Positions 1-7,906 of a stretch of 64,000 nt of DNA are shown here, one piece after another. Position 1 is the first letter of the stretch. The number at the start of each line of letters is the position of its first letter. A program made the translations under genes and the position numbers. This stretch comes from Microbacterium ureisolvens. Its GTDB lineage: Bacteria; Actinomycetota; Actinomycetes; Actinomycetales; Microbacteriaceae. The DNA lies in assembly GCF_019511645.1 (NCBI RefSeq), contig NZ_JAEUAX010000009.1, positions 62,001-126,000 of the forward strand, given 5' to 3'. The notes below the pieces were generated by a model, which was given only the letters and a program-made list of their open reading frames with translations, ran no database searches and was not told the DNA's origin.

Positions 1-242
1 CCGTCGGCGTCGAGCGCGACCATGCCGTGCTGCTGCCCGCCGATCGCCCAGGCGTCGACGTCGTCGATCCCGCCGGCGTCGGCGATCGCGGCCTGCAGCG
101 CGGTCCACCAGGCTTCGGGGTCGACGGAGGTGCCGTCGGGGTGCGACGCGCGCCCCTGGCGCACGACCGCGCCGGTGGCGGCATCCGTGATCACGACCTT
201 GCACGACTGCGTCGACGAGTCGACCCCCATGACGAGCGTCAT
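1..242 (-). CDS. xylB: Xylulokinase, N-terminal part (runs off window edge)
   Basis: Phosphorylates D-xylulose to xylulose 5-phosphate in the cytosol, the step after xylose isomerase. Only about 80 N-terminal residues are inside the window. They open with the FGGY-kinase phosphate-binding stretch [13 protein letters not shown] and include the conserved GQQHGMV segment that contacts the sugar. The ATG at 240-242 follows a purine-rich ribosome site (AAGGAAGG) 7-8 bases upstream. The gene lies downstream of xylA on the same strand, with a strong hairpin between them, so it may have its own promoter or rely on read-through. Another FGGY sugar kinase is possible from sequence alone, but the xylA neighbour makes XylB the clear choice. 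Confidence 0.88.
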   Translation of the reverse strand, partial: MTLVMGVDSSTQSCKVVITDAATGAVVRQGRASHPDGTSVDPEAWWTALQAAIADAGGIDDVDAWAIGGQQHGMVALDAD

Positions 243-360
243 TGCTTGCAACCTTCCTTCATGTCCCGATCAATGCTCTTGGTGTCCTGGTTTCCGCCCC
301 TGGAGGACCCCCTACAGCGCAAAGTGGGACACGCCGCGCTGAGAACGGGAGGAAACGGAT

Positions 361-391
361 GCGGCGGCCGACCTCTTCGGTCGGCCGCCGC
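361..391 (-). terminator. Hairpin between xylA and xylB
   Basis: A perfect 13-bp stem (GCGGCGGCCGACC at 361-373 pairing with 379-391) with a 5-nt loop sits 15 bases past the xylA stop. There is no long T-run, so it may act as a partial terminator or mRNA stabiliser that lowers xylB relative to xylA. Confidence 0.6.
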
Positions 392-405
392 CCTCTCGGA
401 TCAGG

Positions 406-1596
406 TCAGCCGCGGGCGCCGAGCAGGTGCTCGGTCGCGAGCTGCTGCAGGCGGACGAAGCCGAAGCCCTTGCCACCCAGGTAGGCCGAGGCGTCGAAGT
501 CCTCGTACGCCGAGCGGTCGGCGAGGAAGTCGTCGTACGACTCGCCCTCGTTGAGCGTCGGCACCGACAGCTCGTCGACCTTCGCGGCGGCGAGCGCCTC
601 CTGCACCTCGGGGTCGGCGCGGAAGGCCGCGGCGCGCTCCTTGAGCAGCAGGTAGGTGCGCATGTTCGCGGCGGCCGAGTCCCAGACGCCCGTCTCGTCC
701 TCGGTGCGCGAGGGCTTGTAGTCGAAGTGACGCGGGCCGTCGTACGCGGGCACGCCGCCGGGGCCGCCGTTCTCGAGCAGGTCGACGAGCGCGAACGCGT
801 TGTGCAGGTCGCCGTGGCCGAAGACGAGGTCCTGGTCGTACTTGATGCCGCGCTGGCCGTTGAGGTCGATATGGAAGAGCTTGCCGTGGTACAGCGCCTG
901 GGCGATGCCGGCGGCGAAGTTCAGGCCCGCCATCTGCTCGTGGCCGACCTCGGGATTGAGGCCGACGAGCTCGGGGCGCTCCAGCGAGTCGATGAACGCG
1001 ATCGCGTGGCCCAGGGTGGGCAGCAGGATGTCGCCGCGGGGCTCGTTCGGCTTCGGCTCGATGGCGAAGCGGATGTCGTAGCCCTTGTCTGTGACGTAGT
1101 CGCCGAGGAGGTTGACGGCCTCGCGGTAGCGCTCGAGGGCGGCGCGGATGTCCTTGGCCGAGTCGTACTCGGCGCCCTCGCGACCACCCCACATGACGAA
1201 GGTCTTCGCGCCGAGCTCGGCACCGAGGTCGAGCTGGCGGAAGACCTTGCGCAGCGCGAAGCGGCGCACCTGGCGGTCGTTCGACGTGAAGCCGCCGTCC
1301 TTGAAGACCGGCGCCGAGAAGAGGTTGGTGGTCACCATCGGGATGATGAGGCCGGTGTCGTCGAGTGCGCCCTTCAGGCGGTCGATCTGCGTCTGGCGCT
1401 CGGCATCCGTCGACCCGAAGGCGAACAGGTCGTCGTCGTGGAAGGTGAGGCCGTAGGCGCCGAGTTCGGCGAGCTTCTCGACCGCGTGCACGACATCGAG
1501 GTGGTTGCGGGTCGGCCCGCCGAAGGGGTCGGTGCCGTTGTAGCCGATGGTCCAGAGGCCGAACGAGAACTTGTCGGCGCGGGTGGGGGTGGGCAT
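406..1596 (-). CDS. xylA: Xylose isomerase
   Basis: Converts D-xylose to D-xylulose with two divalent metals in a TIM barrel. The 396-residue product has the size usual for actinobacterial (class I) XylA. It starts [20 protein letters not shown] and carries the family segments [20 protein letters not shown], the NPEVGHEQ stretch and [16 protein letters not shown] with metal-binding Glu, His and Asp residues. An in-frame upstream extension is open to 1809, but the ATG at 1594-1596 has an AAGGAG site 6 bases before it and matches the family N-terminus, so I chose it. It leads the xylA-xylB unit and has a candidate operator just upstream. Confidence 0.96.
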   Translation of the reverse strand: MPTPTRADKFSFGLWTIGYNGTDPFGGPTRNHLDVVHAVEKLAELGAYGLTFHDDDLFAFGSTDAERQTQIDRLKGALDDTGLIIPMVTTNLFSAPVFKDGGFTSNDRQVRRFALRKVFRQLDLGAELGAKTFVMWGGREGAEYDSAKDIRAALERYREAVNLLGDYVTDKGYDIRFAIEPKPNEPRGDILLPTLGHAIAFIDSLERPELVGLNPEVGHEQMAGLNFAAGIAQALYHGKLFHIDLNGQRGIKYDQDLVFGHGDLHNAFALVDLLENGGPGGVPAYDGPRHFDYKPSRTEDETGVWDSAAANMRTYLLLKERAAAFRADPEVQEALAAAKVDELSVPTLNEGESYDDFLADRSAYEDFDASAYLGGKGFGFVRLQQLATEHLLGARG

Positions 1597-1616
1597 GACG
1601 CTCCTTCGCGGTAAAT

Positions 1617-1636
1617 GTTGCTGACGACAACCTATA
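1617..1636 (-). promoter_or_regulatory. Candidate xylA promoter and repressor operator
   Basis: On the minus strand an extended -10 (TGGTATAGG, hexamer at 1631-1636) is followed by the dyad GTTG-TCGTCAG-CAAC (1617-1631), which overlaps the -10 edge and the expected transcription start. Position and symmetry suit a repressor such as the nearby ROK protein. This is inference; no second copy was seen. Confidence 0.4.
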
Positions 1637-1915
1637 CCAGAACGGGTGCGGCGTCCACCCGCAGTCAGCGCGGCTCCGACGGGGCGGTCCACCGGGCGGC
1701 GCTCACGCGGCAGGCGGTGTCCGGTTGTGACAGGAAGTTCACCGGGCATTAACACGACGGGTGGCAGGCAGGACGGACAATGATCTCGGGAACGCGATCC
1801 GCTTCGCATCGACGTCGGCGTCAGCCTTTAGTCGGCCTTTCCCACCTGCGTCAACCCCTGTGCGGGAGCCGCCCGCCAGGCGGAGGATCGGGGCACGACG
1901 AGAGGAGTCTCCCCA
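1637..1915. other. Non-coding stretch upstream of xylA
   Basis: Together with the xylA leader this makes about 319 bases without a convincing gene. The reading frames here are GC-rich shadows. I looked for a riboswitch fold near 1850-1900 (several short GC stems) but saw no known consensus. It probably carries the promoters of xylA and of the small gene at 1916. Confidence 0.4.
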
Positions 1916-2239
1916 ATGGTGCTCGAGAGACCGTCCTCACCGGCAAGGCGAGGTGCCCTGCGCTCACGCGCCGTACCGGGACTGCACGAACTGCCGCCAA
2001 GACGGCCGCAGCCACCGGCGCCCGATGACTCGACCGTCCGGTGGGAGCGCATCGACATCGATCGGTACGAGGTCCGCGCCTCAGGGGTGACCGTCGGCTT
2101 CATCGACGTGGTCGGGGCTGTGTTCGTCGTCCTCGCCGGTCCTCGTTACGACCGGGCCGTGGAAGCGCTGCAGACGCTCGATTTCGCTGTCGCCGTCGAC
2201 GCGATCACCCCCGCCGACACTGAGCGCCCGATCGCCTGA
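1916..2239 (+). CDS. Small conserved-looking protein of unknown function
   Basis: A 107-residue product. The first 40 residues are basic and proline-rich and look disordered. The second half (WERIDIDRYEVRASGVTVGF onward) reads as a compact alpha/beta unit with a Gly-rich hydrophobic strand (GFIDVVGAVFVVLAG), then an amphipathic helix around AVEALQTLDF. A GAGAGGAGT ribosome site sits 8-9 bases before the ATG. I recall similar short hypothetical proteins in Microbacterium but cannot name a family. Codon use in the second half is normal for the window. It lies between xylA and the ROK gene with no clear functional link. A shorter start further in is possible. Confidence 0.55.
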   Translation: MVLERPSSPARRGALRSRAVPGLHELPPRRPQPPAPDDSTVRWERIDIDRYEVRASGVTVGFIDVVGAVFVVLAGPRYDRAVEALQTLDFAVAVDAITPADTERPIA

Positions 2240-2323
2240 TCCTCGGCATCGCGCGATGCCATCGGTTTGGATCTTCGCGCAGCAAATCCCGGTCGCCGCC
2301 CCGCCGCCCCCTACAGTGAGACG

Positions 2324-3493
2324 GTGAGCGATCCGTCGGCAGCCGAGGGTGTGCGTCAGCGCAACCTGGCCCGACTGCTGCGCCTCGTACACCTCGAGGG
2401 CCCGCTCTCCCGAGCTCGACTCACCGAGGCCACCGGACTCAATCGGTCGACGATCGCCGATCTCGTGGGCGAGCTGGTGCGCGAAGGCCTTGTCGTGGAG
2501 CGCGCACCCGATCCGTCTCGTCGCGTCGGACGCCCCTCCCCCGTGGTCGTCGCCGACGCGCGCGTGATGGCGATCGCCGCCAACCCGGAGGTCGACGCCC
2601 TCACGATCGCCGCCGTGGGGCTGGACCGCGGCATCCCGGTCCGCGAGCGCATCGAACTCGACCACCTGCTGTCACCGGATGAGACGGCCCGCCTCATCGC
2701 CGAGCGCATCGAGGCCTGGCGAACGGGGGATCTCGCGGGCGCGCGGATCGTCGGCGTCGGACTCGCCGTGCCGGGACTCGTCAGGGCGGCCGACGGACTG
2801 GTCCGCAACGCCCCGCACCTGCGCTGGGCCGACGCCCCCGTGCGCGACCTCGTCGCCGATGCCACCGGCCTGCCGACCGTCGCCGGCAACGACGCGACCC
2901 TGGGCGCCATCGCCGAGCACCTCTTCGGCGCCGCCGCCGGGTTCGATGACGTGGTCTACCTCAACGGCGGTGCGAGCGGCATCGGCGGCGGTCTCATCGT
3001 GCACGGGCAGCCGCTGCTCGGCGCCGGCGGCTACACGGGCGAGTTCGGGCAGAATCGGCCCGGCATCGCGTCGGCGGCCGACCGTCGCGCCGATGACGGC
3101 GTGCTCGAGGACGAAGTCAGCAGGGCTCGCCTGCTCGCCGCGGTGGGACTGCACTCCGCCGACGAACCCGCGCTGGCGGCGGCTGTGGCCGCAGCCGGCC
3201 CCACCGCCGCCGAGGAGGTCGCACGGCAGCGCCGCATCCTCTCCACGGCGCTCGCCAACGCCGTCAACGCGCTCAACCCCTCCATCGTCGTGCTCGGCGG
3301 TTTCCTCGCGACCATCGCCGCCGTCGATGTGCCGGGACTCGGGGCCATGGTGCAGGAGCAGACCATGTCGGCCACCAGCGAAGAGCTCCTCATCCGTGTC
3401 GCCTCGCTGGCTGAGGACCGCCTGCTCATCGGGGCCGCCGAGGCCGCCTTCGCCGAGCTGCTCCGGGACCCTGGCGGCGCCGCTCGGAGCTGA
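2324..3493 (+). CDS. ROK-family transcriptional repressor, probably XylR
   Basis: DNA-binding sugar-responsive repressor of the ROK (NagC/XylR) family, 389 residues. Residues 8-70 form a winged helix-turn-helix (LARLLRLVHLEGPLSRARLT then the recognition helix GLNRSTIADLVGELV). The rest is the ROK sugar-kinase fold with GVGLAVPG and GGASGIGGGLI. The zinc signature CxCGxxGC after GEFG is absent, as in some ROK repressors. I prefer the GTG at 2324 over the in-frame GTG or upstream codons because TACAGT (2312-2317) lies 6 bases before it, the layout of a leaderless actinobacterial promoter. Its likely target is xylAB and perhaps the xylobiose operon; that is inference from position. Confidence 0.85.
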   Translation: MSDPSAAEGVRQRNLARLLRLVHLEGPLSRARLTEATGLNRSTIADLVGELVREGLVVERAPDPSRRVGRPSPVVVADARVMAIAANPEVDALTIAAVGLDRGIPVRERIELDHLLSPDETARLIAERIEAWRTGDLAGARIVGVGLAVPGLVRAADGLVRNAPHLRWADAPVRDLVADATGLPTVAGNDATLGAIAEHLFGAAAGFDDVVYLNGGASGIGGGLIVHGQPLLGAGGYTGEFGQNRPGIASAADRRADDGVLEDEVSRARLLAAVGLHSADEPALAAAVAAAGPTAAEEVARQRRILSTALANAVNALNPSIVVLGGFLATIAAVDVPGLGAMVQEQTMSATSEELLIRVASLAEDRLLIGAAEAAFAELLRDPGGAARS

Positions 3494-3553
3494 CCTCACG
3501 CGGCGCCGCTCCGAGCCGACCTGGCCGGTGCGCCGCTCGGAGCCGACCTCACG
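3478..3553. repeat. Three direct repeats over two convergent gene ends
   Basis: Three copies of about 19-23 bases, core CGCCGCTCGGAGCCGACCT, start at 3478, 3504 and 3531 (spacing 26 and 27). Copy 1 contains the stop codon of the ROK gene and copy 3 the stop codon of the convergent LacI gene. GCTCCGAGC in copy 2 pairs perfectly with GCTCGGAGC in copy 1 or 3, so the array can also fold as a bidirectional terminator. Confidence 0.7.
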
Positions 3554-4544
3554 GCGGCGGCGCGGTGGTGTCCCGCGGCACCAGGCGCGTGGGCAGCTTC
3601 ACGTGGGTGACGGCGGGCGCCTTCCCCTCCATGAGCCCCATGAGCATCCCGACCGCCTCGGCCCCGAGCACCTGCATCGGCTGGCGCACCGTCGAGAGCG
3701 CCGGCGTCGCCTTGGACGCCTCCGGCACGTCGTCGAATCCGATGACCGACAGCTCGCGCGGAACATCGATGCCGAGCTCGGAGGCGACCTTGACGATCTC
3801 GAGGCCGGAGGTGTCGTTGGCGGCGAAGATCGCGGTCGGTCGGTCGGGGCGGCGGAGCATCTCGAGTGCGGCCACGCGGACGGCGTCCTGCTGGTAGCTT
3901 CCCGAGCCCACGAGCGCCGGGTCGAGCGGGATGCCCGCATCGGCCAACGCTCGTCGGTAGCCCGCGTCGCGCGCGATCGACGAGCGCAGATCCCGGCGAC
4001 CGGCGATGAAGCCGATGCGCGAGTGGCCGAGCTCGATGAGATATCGCGTGGCCTGCAGCGCGCCTCCGAAGCTGTCGCACTCCACGATCGGCCGATCCGC
4101 AGGACCTGTGTGCGGATCGATGGCGACGACCGGCACCTCGGCCCCGACGTTCACCACCGTAGGGGTGACCATGATGGCGCCGTCGATGAGCGTGCCGCTG
4201 AGCCGTGAAAGCGAACGCCGCTCCCATCCCTCCGCTGCGCCATGCGATCCGGAGTACGCGAGCAGGTCATACCGGGAGTCGCGCAGCGCTTCTCCGACGC
4301 CCTTGAGGATCTCGGCGCTGAAAGGCTCGAAGTCGGCGACCAGGACCCCGATGACTCCGGTCTTGCGCGATCGCATGCTGCTGGCGATGAGGCTCGACTC
4401 GTAACCGAGCTCGGCCACGACAGCGAGGACCCGATCCACCGTTTCGCTGGCCACGCCATAGCGCCCGTTCACCGCCTTCGAGACGGTCGCGACCGACACG
4501 CCTGCGGCTGCGGCGACGTCGGTGATGGTGGGACGACGGTTCAT
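3549..4544 (-). CDS. LacI-family repressor of the adjacent sugar-uptake operon (BxlR-like)
   Basis: 331-residue LacI/GalR regulator. Residues 5-50 are the classic headpiece (TITDVAAAAGVSVATVSKAV, hinge near residues 48-60) and the rest is the periplasmic-binding-protein-like sensor (GVLVADFEPFSAEILKGV, IFAANDTSGL, VIGFDDVPEA). It is divergent from an ABC importer and GH3 operon, the arrangement of bxlR in Streptomyces, so it probably responds to a xylo- or gluco-oligosaccharide. The ATG has no ribosome site, but TATGAT lies 8 bases upstream with TTCAAT 17 bases further, so the transcript is likely leaderless. A palindrome sits between these boxes, which implies autoregulation. Confidence 0.88.
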   Translation of the reverse strand: MNRRPTITDVAAAAGVSVATVSKAVNGRYGVASETVDRVLAVVAELGYESSLIASSMRSRKTGVIGVLVADFEPFSAEILKGVGEALRDSRYDLLAYSGSHGAAEGWERRSLSRLSGTLIDGAIMVTPTVVNVGAEVPVVAIDPHTGPADRPIVECDSFGGALQATRYLIELGHSRIGFIAGRRDLRSSIARDAGYRRALADAGIPLDPALVGSGSYQQDAVRVAALEMLRRPDRPTAIFAANDTSGLEIVKVASELGIDVPRELSVIGFDDVPEASKATPALSTVRQPMQVLGAEAVGMLMGLMEGKAPAVTHVKLPTRLVPRDTTAPPP

Positions 4545-4552
4545 GTTTCGGA

Positions 4553-4616
4553 ATCATAACGGCTTCGAAACCGTTATTGAAAACGTTTGACAACCCTTTT
4601 GTTGTCAACGCAGACT
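4553..4616. promoter_or_regulatory. Divergent promoters with two LacI-type operators and a third dyad
   Basis: A near-perfect 22-bp palindrome (4556-4577, core AACGGCTTCGAAACCGTT) lies between the -35 (TTCAAT, 4576-4581) and -10 (TATGAT, 4553-4558) of the leftward lacI gene. A second classic LacI-type centre, AAACGTTT (4581-4588), follows. A third perfect dyad TTGACAAC-N6-GTTGTCAA spans 4587-4608; its left arm contains TTGACA, a good -35 for the rightward importer operon, with CAGACT at 4611-4616 as a weak -10. The whole block is AT-rich against its surroundings. Confidence 0.7.
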
Positions 4617-4716
4617 TTTTCTCGCCCGGTCTGCACGCCGGGCGGCGCGCGACCCGATCGCGTCGACCATCAGCACCTCGCAGCAGAGGTGCCCTCGAAG
4701 AAGAGACGGGAATCAC

Positions 4717-6003
4717 ATGATGGGCAAGAGAATCCTCGCGGGTTCCGCAGCACTGGTCATCGGCGCGCTCGCGCTCGCCGGCTGCAGTGCCGGCGGATCC
4801 GAGAGCGGAGACGGCAACGTCGAGATGACGCTGTGGCAGAACTCGACGACCGGCCCCGGCCAGCAGTTCTGGAAGGACGCGATCGCGGCCTTCGAGGACG
4901 AGAACCCGAACGTGACGATCAAGATGCAGTCGATCCAGAACGAGGACCTGGACGGCAAGCTGCAGACGTCGCTCAACGCGGGCGACCCGCCGGACATCTT
5001 CCTCCAGCGCGGCGGCGGCAAGATGGCGGCGATGGTCCAGGCCGGTCAGCTCAAGGACCTCACCGGACAGGTCACGGGAGAGGCCGAGGAGAACATCTCC
5101 GAGGGCGCCTTCAAGTCCGTGAGCTACCAGGACAAGGTATGGGCCATGCCTCTGTCGATCCTGCCCGGCGGCATCTTCTACAGCCAGGATCTGTACAACG
5201 CGGCCGGCATCACCGAGACGCCCACCACGATCGACGAGCTCGTCGAGGCCAACGACAAGCTCAAGGCGACCGGCGTCGCCCCGCTTGCGCTCGGCGCGAA
5301 GGACGCGTGGCCCGCGGCGCACTGGTTCTACTGGTTCGCCCTGCGCGAGTGCTCTCCGGCGACGATGGAGGAGACGGGCGACTCCAAGGACTTCAGCGAC
5401 CCGTGCTGGCTCAAGGCGGCTGAGGATCTCAACGACTTCGCTGCGACGGAGCCGTTCAACGAAGGCTTCCTCACGACCCCTGCACAGCAGGGCGCGGGAA
5501 GCTCGGCCGGTCTCGTGGCCAACCACAAGGCGGCCGGCGAGCTCATGGGTGCGTGGGACCCGGGTGTCATCGCGTCCCTGACGCCCGATGAGAAGCCGCT
5601 CCCCGACCTCGCGTGGTACCCGTTCCCCGAGGTTCCGGGCGGCGAGGGCGAGCCCGGCTCGATCATGGGCGGCGTCGACGGCTACTCGTGCGCGGCGCAG
5701 GCGCCGAAGGAGTGCGTCGACTTCCTCAACTTCGTGGCATCGGACGCCCAGCAGACGGCGTACTACAAGGCGTACAACTCGCCGCCGGTGAACCAGGTCG
5801 CGCAGGAGGCGGTCACCGAGCCCTACCTGAAGCAGATCCTCGAGGCCTTCAACGCGGCTCCGTTCGTCTCGCAGTGGCTCGACACGGTGCTCGGCCAGAA
5901 CGTCGGCAACGCGCTCAATGTGGCCGTCGTCTCGATGCTCGCCGGGCAGAGCACGCCCCAGCAGATGATCGACGAGGCCAACAAGGCCGGGGCGAAGGGC
6001 TAG
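4717..6003 (+). CDS. Sugar ABC transporter substrate-binding lipoprotein (BxlE-like)
   Basis: Extracytoplasmic sugar-binding protein of family 1, 428 residues, tethered by lipid. It begins with a lipoprotein signal peptide (KRILAGSAALVIGALALAGC) with the lipobox cysteine at residue 23. The body shows the family pattern: MTLWQNSTTGPGQQFWKDAI strand-helix, GDPPDIFLQRGGGKMAAMV, and a tryptophan-rich ligand cleft. Two ATG codons are adjacent (4717 and 4720); either may start. It heads a four-gene operon with two permeases and a GH3 glycosidase and is probably repressed by the divergent LacI protein. Xylobiose is the best guess for the ligand, from gene order; a gluco-oligosaccharide is possible. 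Confidence 0.9.
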   Translation: MMGKRILAGSAALVIGALALAGCSAGGSESGDGNVEMTLWQNSTTGPGQQFWKDAIAAFEDENPNVTIKMQSIQNEDLDGKLQTSLNAGDPPDIFLQRGGGKMAAMVQAGQLKDLTGQVTGEAEENISEGAFKSVSYQDKVWAMPLSILPGGIFYSQDLYNAAGITETPTTIDELVEANDKLKATGVAPLALGAKDAWPAAHWFYWFALRECSPATMEETGDSKDFSDPCWLKAAEDLNDFAATEPFNEGFLTTPAQQGAGSSAGLVANHKAAGELMGAWDPGVIASLTPDEKPLPDLAWYPFPEVPGGEGEPGSIMGGVDGYSCAAQAPKECVDFLNFVASDAQQTAYYKAYNSPPVNQVAQEAVTEPYLKQILEAFNAAPFVSQWLDTVLGQNVGNALNVAVVSMLAGQSTPQQMIDEANKAGAKG

Positions 6004-6014
6004 GAAGACTTCCC

Positions 6015-7040
6015 ATGCGTACAAGCGAGACCCCGAAGACGGACGATCGCCCGGAGACGGATCTCGCGCAGCGTACCGGGGGCGGCGGCGTCACACCGCC
6101 GCCCTCGGCATCGCCGCGCCGCCGATCTCGAGGAATCGGCTGGTCGGGCCGTCTGGAGATAGCGATCCTGGCCGGGCCGGCGATCATCTTCTTCGTCGGC
6201 TTCGTCATCTTCCCCGTGATCATGGCGGCGTACTACGGCTTCTTCGACTGGCACGGCTACGGGCCGGCCACGGACTTCATCGGCCTGAAGAACTACGTCA
6301 CGATCCTGACCGACCCCGACTTCCAGGAAGCCCTCGGCCACAACGCGTTCATCGTCGTCACGTCGATCCTCATCCAGGGGCCGATCGCCCTGCTGCTGGC
6401 GCTCCTGCTCAACCGCAAGATGCGCGGGCAGTCCGTCATCCGCGTGCTCATCTTCGTGCCCTACGTGATCGCCGAGGTCGTCGTGGGCACCGGGTTCAGC
6501 CTGCTGCTGGCGACCGAAGGCGGCCTCAACGGCGTGCTGGAGAAGTGGGGCCTCGACGCGCTCGTCCACGACTGGCTCGCCGATCCGAGCATCGCCATCT
6601 GGACGCTCGTGGCGATCATCACCTGGAAGTACGTCGGCTTCGCCGTCATCCTCTTCCTCGCGGGCCTTCAGAGCATCCCCGACGAGCTCTACGAGGCGGC
6701 TGCGATCGACGGCGCCACGTACTGGCAGATCCAGCGGCGCATCACGATCCCGCTGCTCGGGCCGACCCTGCGCATCTGGGCCTTCCTGTCGATCATCGGA
6801 TCGCTCCAACTCTTCGACCTCGTGTACATCATCTGGGGCCAGTACGTCGCTCCCGTGGCGGGCACCTCCACGATGGCGACGTACATGGTGGCCAACGGCC
6901 GCAACGCCGGCAACTTCGGCTACGGCAGCGCGGTCGCGGTCGTGATCTTCCTGATCTCCCTCGTCGTCGCCCTCATCTATCAGCGCTTCGTGCTGCGCCG
7001 CGACACCGCGGGCGCGCTCACCGAAAGGAACGCAGAATGA
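6015..7040 (+). CDS. Sugar ABC transporter permease, MalF type (BxlF-like)
   Basis: Inner-membrane permease of 341 residues with a disordered cytosolic N-tail (Thr/Asp/Pro-rich, about 40 residues) and six predicted membrane helices beginning near IAILAGPAIIFFVGFVIFPV. The EAA loop that docks the ATPase is present as ELYEAAAIDGATYWQIQRRI followed by ITIPLLGPTL. It starts 11 bases after the binding-protein stop and overlaps the next permease by 4 bases. No ATPase gene is in the operon, so a shared MsiK-type ATPase encoded elsewhere is expected, as in other actinobacterial oligosaccharide importers. Confidence 0.92.
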   Translation: MRTSETPKTDDRPETDLAQRTGGGGVTPPPSASPRRRSRGIGWSGRLEIAILAGPAIIFFVGFVIFPVIMAAYYGFFDWHGYGPATDFIGLKNYVTILTDPDFQEALGHNAFIVVTSILIQGPIALLLALLLNRKMRGQSVIRVLIFVPYVIAEVVVGTGFSLLLATEGGLNGVLEKWGLDALVHDWLADPSIAIWTLVAIITWKYVGFAVILFLAGLQSIPDELYEAAAIDGATYWQIQRRITIPLLGPTLRIWAFLSIIGSLQLFDLVYIIWGQYVAPVAGTSTMATYMVANGRNAGNFGYGSAVAVVIFLISLVVALIYQRFVLRRDTAGALTERNAE

Positions 7041-7906
7041 CCACCGCCACACTGGCGACGATCGAGCTGCCGCCGCCCCGCCGTCAGCGCATGCGGCGCG
7101 CCACGCCGGCCGTGTGGTTCGTCGCGCTCCTCGTGATCGGGCTGATGATCGCGCCGGTCCTGTACATCATCCTCGGCGGGTTCCGCTCGAACGCCCAGAT
7201 CACGACCGACCCCGGAGGCCTCCCGGACCCGTGGGTCTTCACGAACTACCTCGAGGTCCTCACGGGGGGCGTCTTCTGGCAGCTCGTGCTCAACTCCACC
7301 ATCGTCGGGATCGCGACGACCGCCGGCGTCATCGCGCTCGGCCTGATGGCGAGCTACGTGCTCGCGCGCTACCGCTTCCGCGGTAGGGGCGCGCTGTACG
7401 CGCTGTTCGCGGCGGGGCTCATGTTCCCGATCACCGTCGCCATCACGCCGCTGTACATCGTCGTGCGCGACCTCGGGCTCATCAACTCGCTCGCGGGCGT
7501 CATCCTGCCCCAGATCGCCTTCGCCCTGCCGACGACGATCATCATCCTCGTGCCGTTCCTCCGCGCCATCCCCGACGAGATCGAGGAGGCGGCGTTCATC
7601 GACGGCTGCAGCCGCCTGGGCTTCTTCTGGCGCATGGTGCTCCCCCTGGCCGTGCCGGGAGTCATCACGGTCGGCATCCTCGCCTTCATCGGAAGCTGGA
7701 ACAGCTACCTGCTGCCGCTGTTCCTGCTCAACGACAACGCGAACTTCACGCTCCCCCTCGGCGTGCAGGCGTTCTCCTCGCAGTACTCCGTCGACACGGC
7801 GAAGGTGCTCGCCTTCACGTCGCTGTCGATGATCCCCGCGCTGGCGTTCTTCAGCCTCTTCGAGCGACGGATCGTCGGCGGGCTGACGGGAGCGGTCAAG
7901 GGATGA
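7037..7906 (+). CDS. Sugar ABC transporter permease, MalG type (BxlG-like)
   Basis: Second permease subunit, 289 residues, six membrane helices. The start is fixed by the ATGA overlap with the previous stop and an AAAGGA ribosome site. The EAA motif reads EIEEAAFIDGCSRLGFFWRM and is followed by VLPLAVPGVITV. Its stop overlaps the next start by ATGA, so importer and glycosidase are translationally coupled. It works as a heterodimer with the preceding permease. Confidence 0.92.
   Translation: MTTATLATIELPPPRRQRMRRATPAVWFVALLVIGLMIAPVLYIILGGFRSNAQITTDPGGLPDPWVFTNYLEVLTGGVFWQLVLNSTIVGIATTAGVIALGLMASYVLARYRFRGRGALYALFAAGLMFPITVAITPLYIVVRDLGLINSLAGVILPQIAFALPTTIIILVPFLRAIPDEIEEAAFIDGCSRLGFFWRMVLPLAVPGVITVGILAFIGSWNSYLLPLFLLNDNANFTLPLGVQAFSSQYSVDTAKVLAFTSLSMIPALAFFSLFERRIVGGLTGAVKG

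Noticed and set aside
1840..1910. Possible riboswitch-like stems before the 107-residue gene
   Set aside because: Short GC stems only; no match to a consensus I know.
4267..6024. 585-codon antisense frame over the LacI start and binding-protein gene
   Set aside because: No domain, crosses a promoter region, and opposes two well-supported genes.
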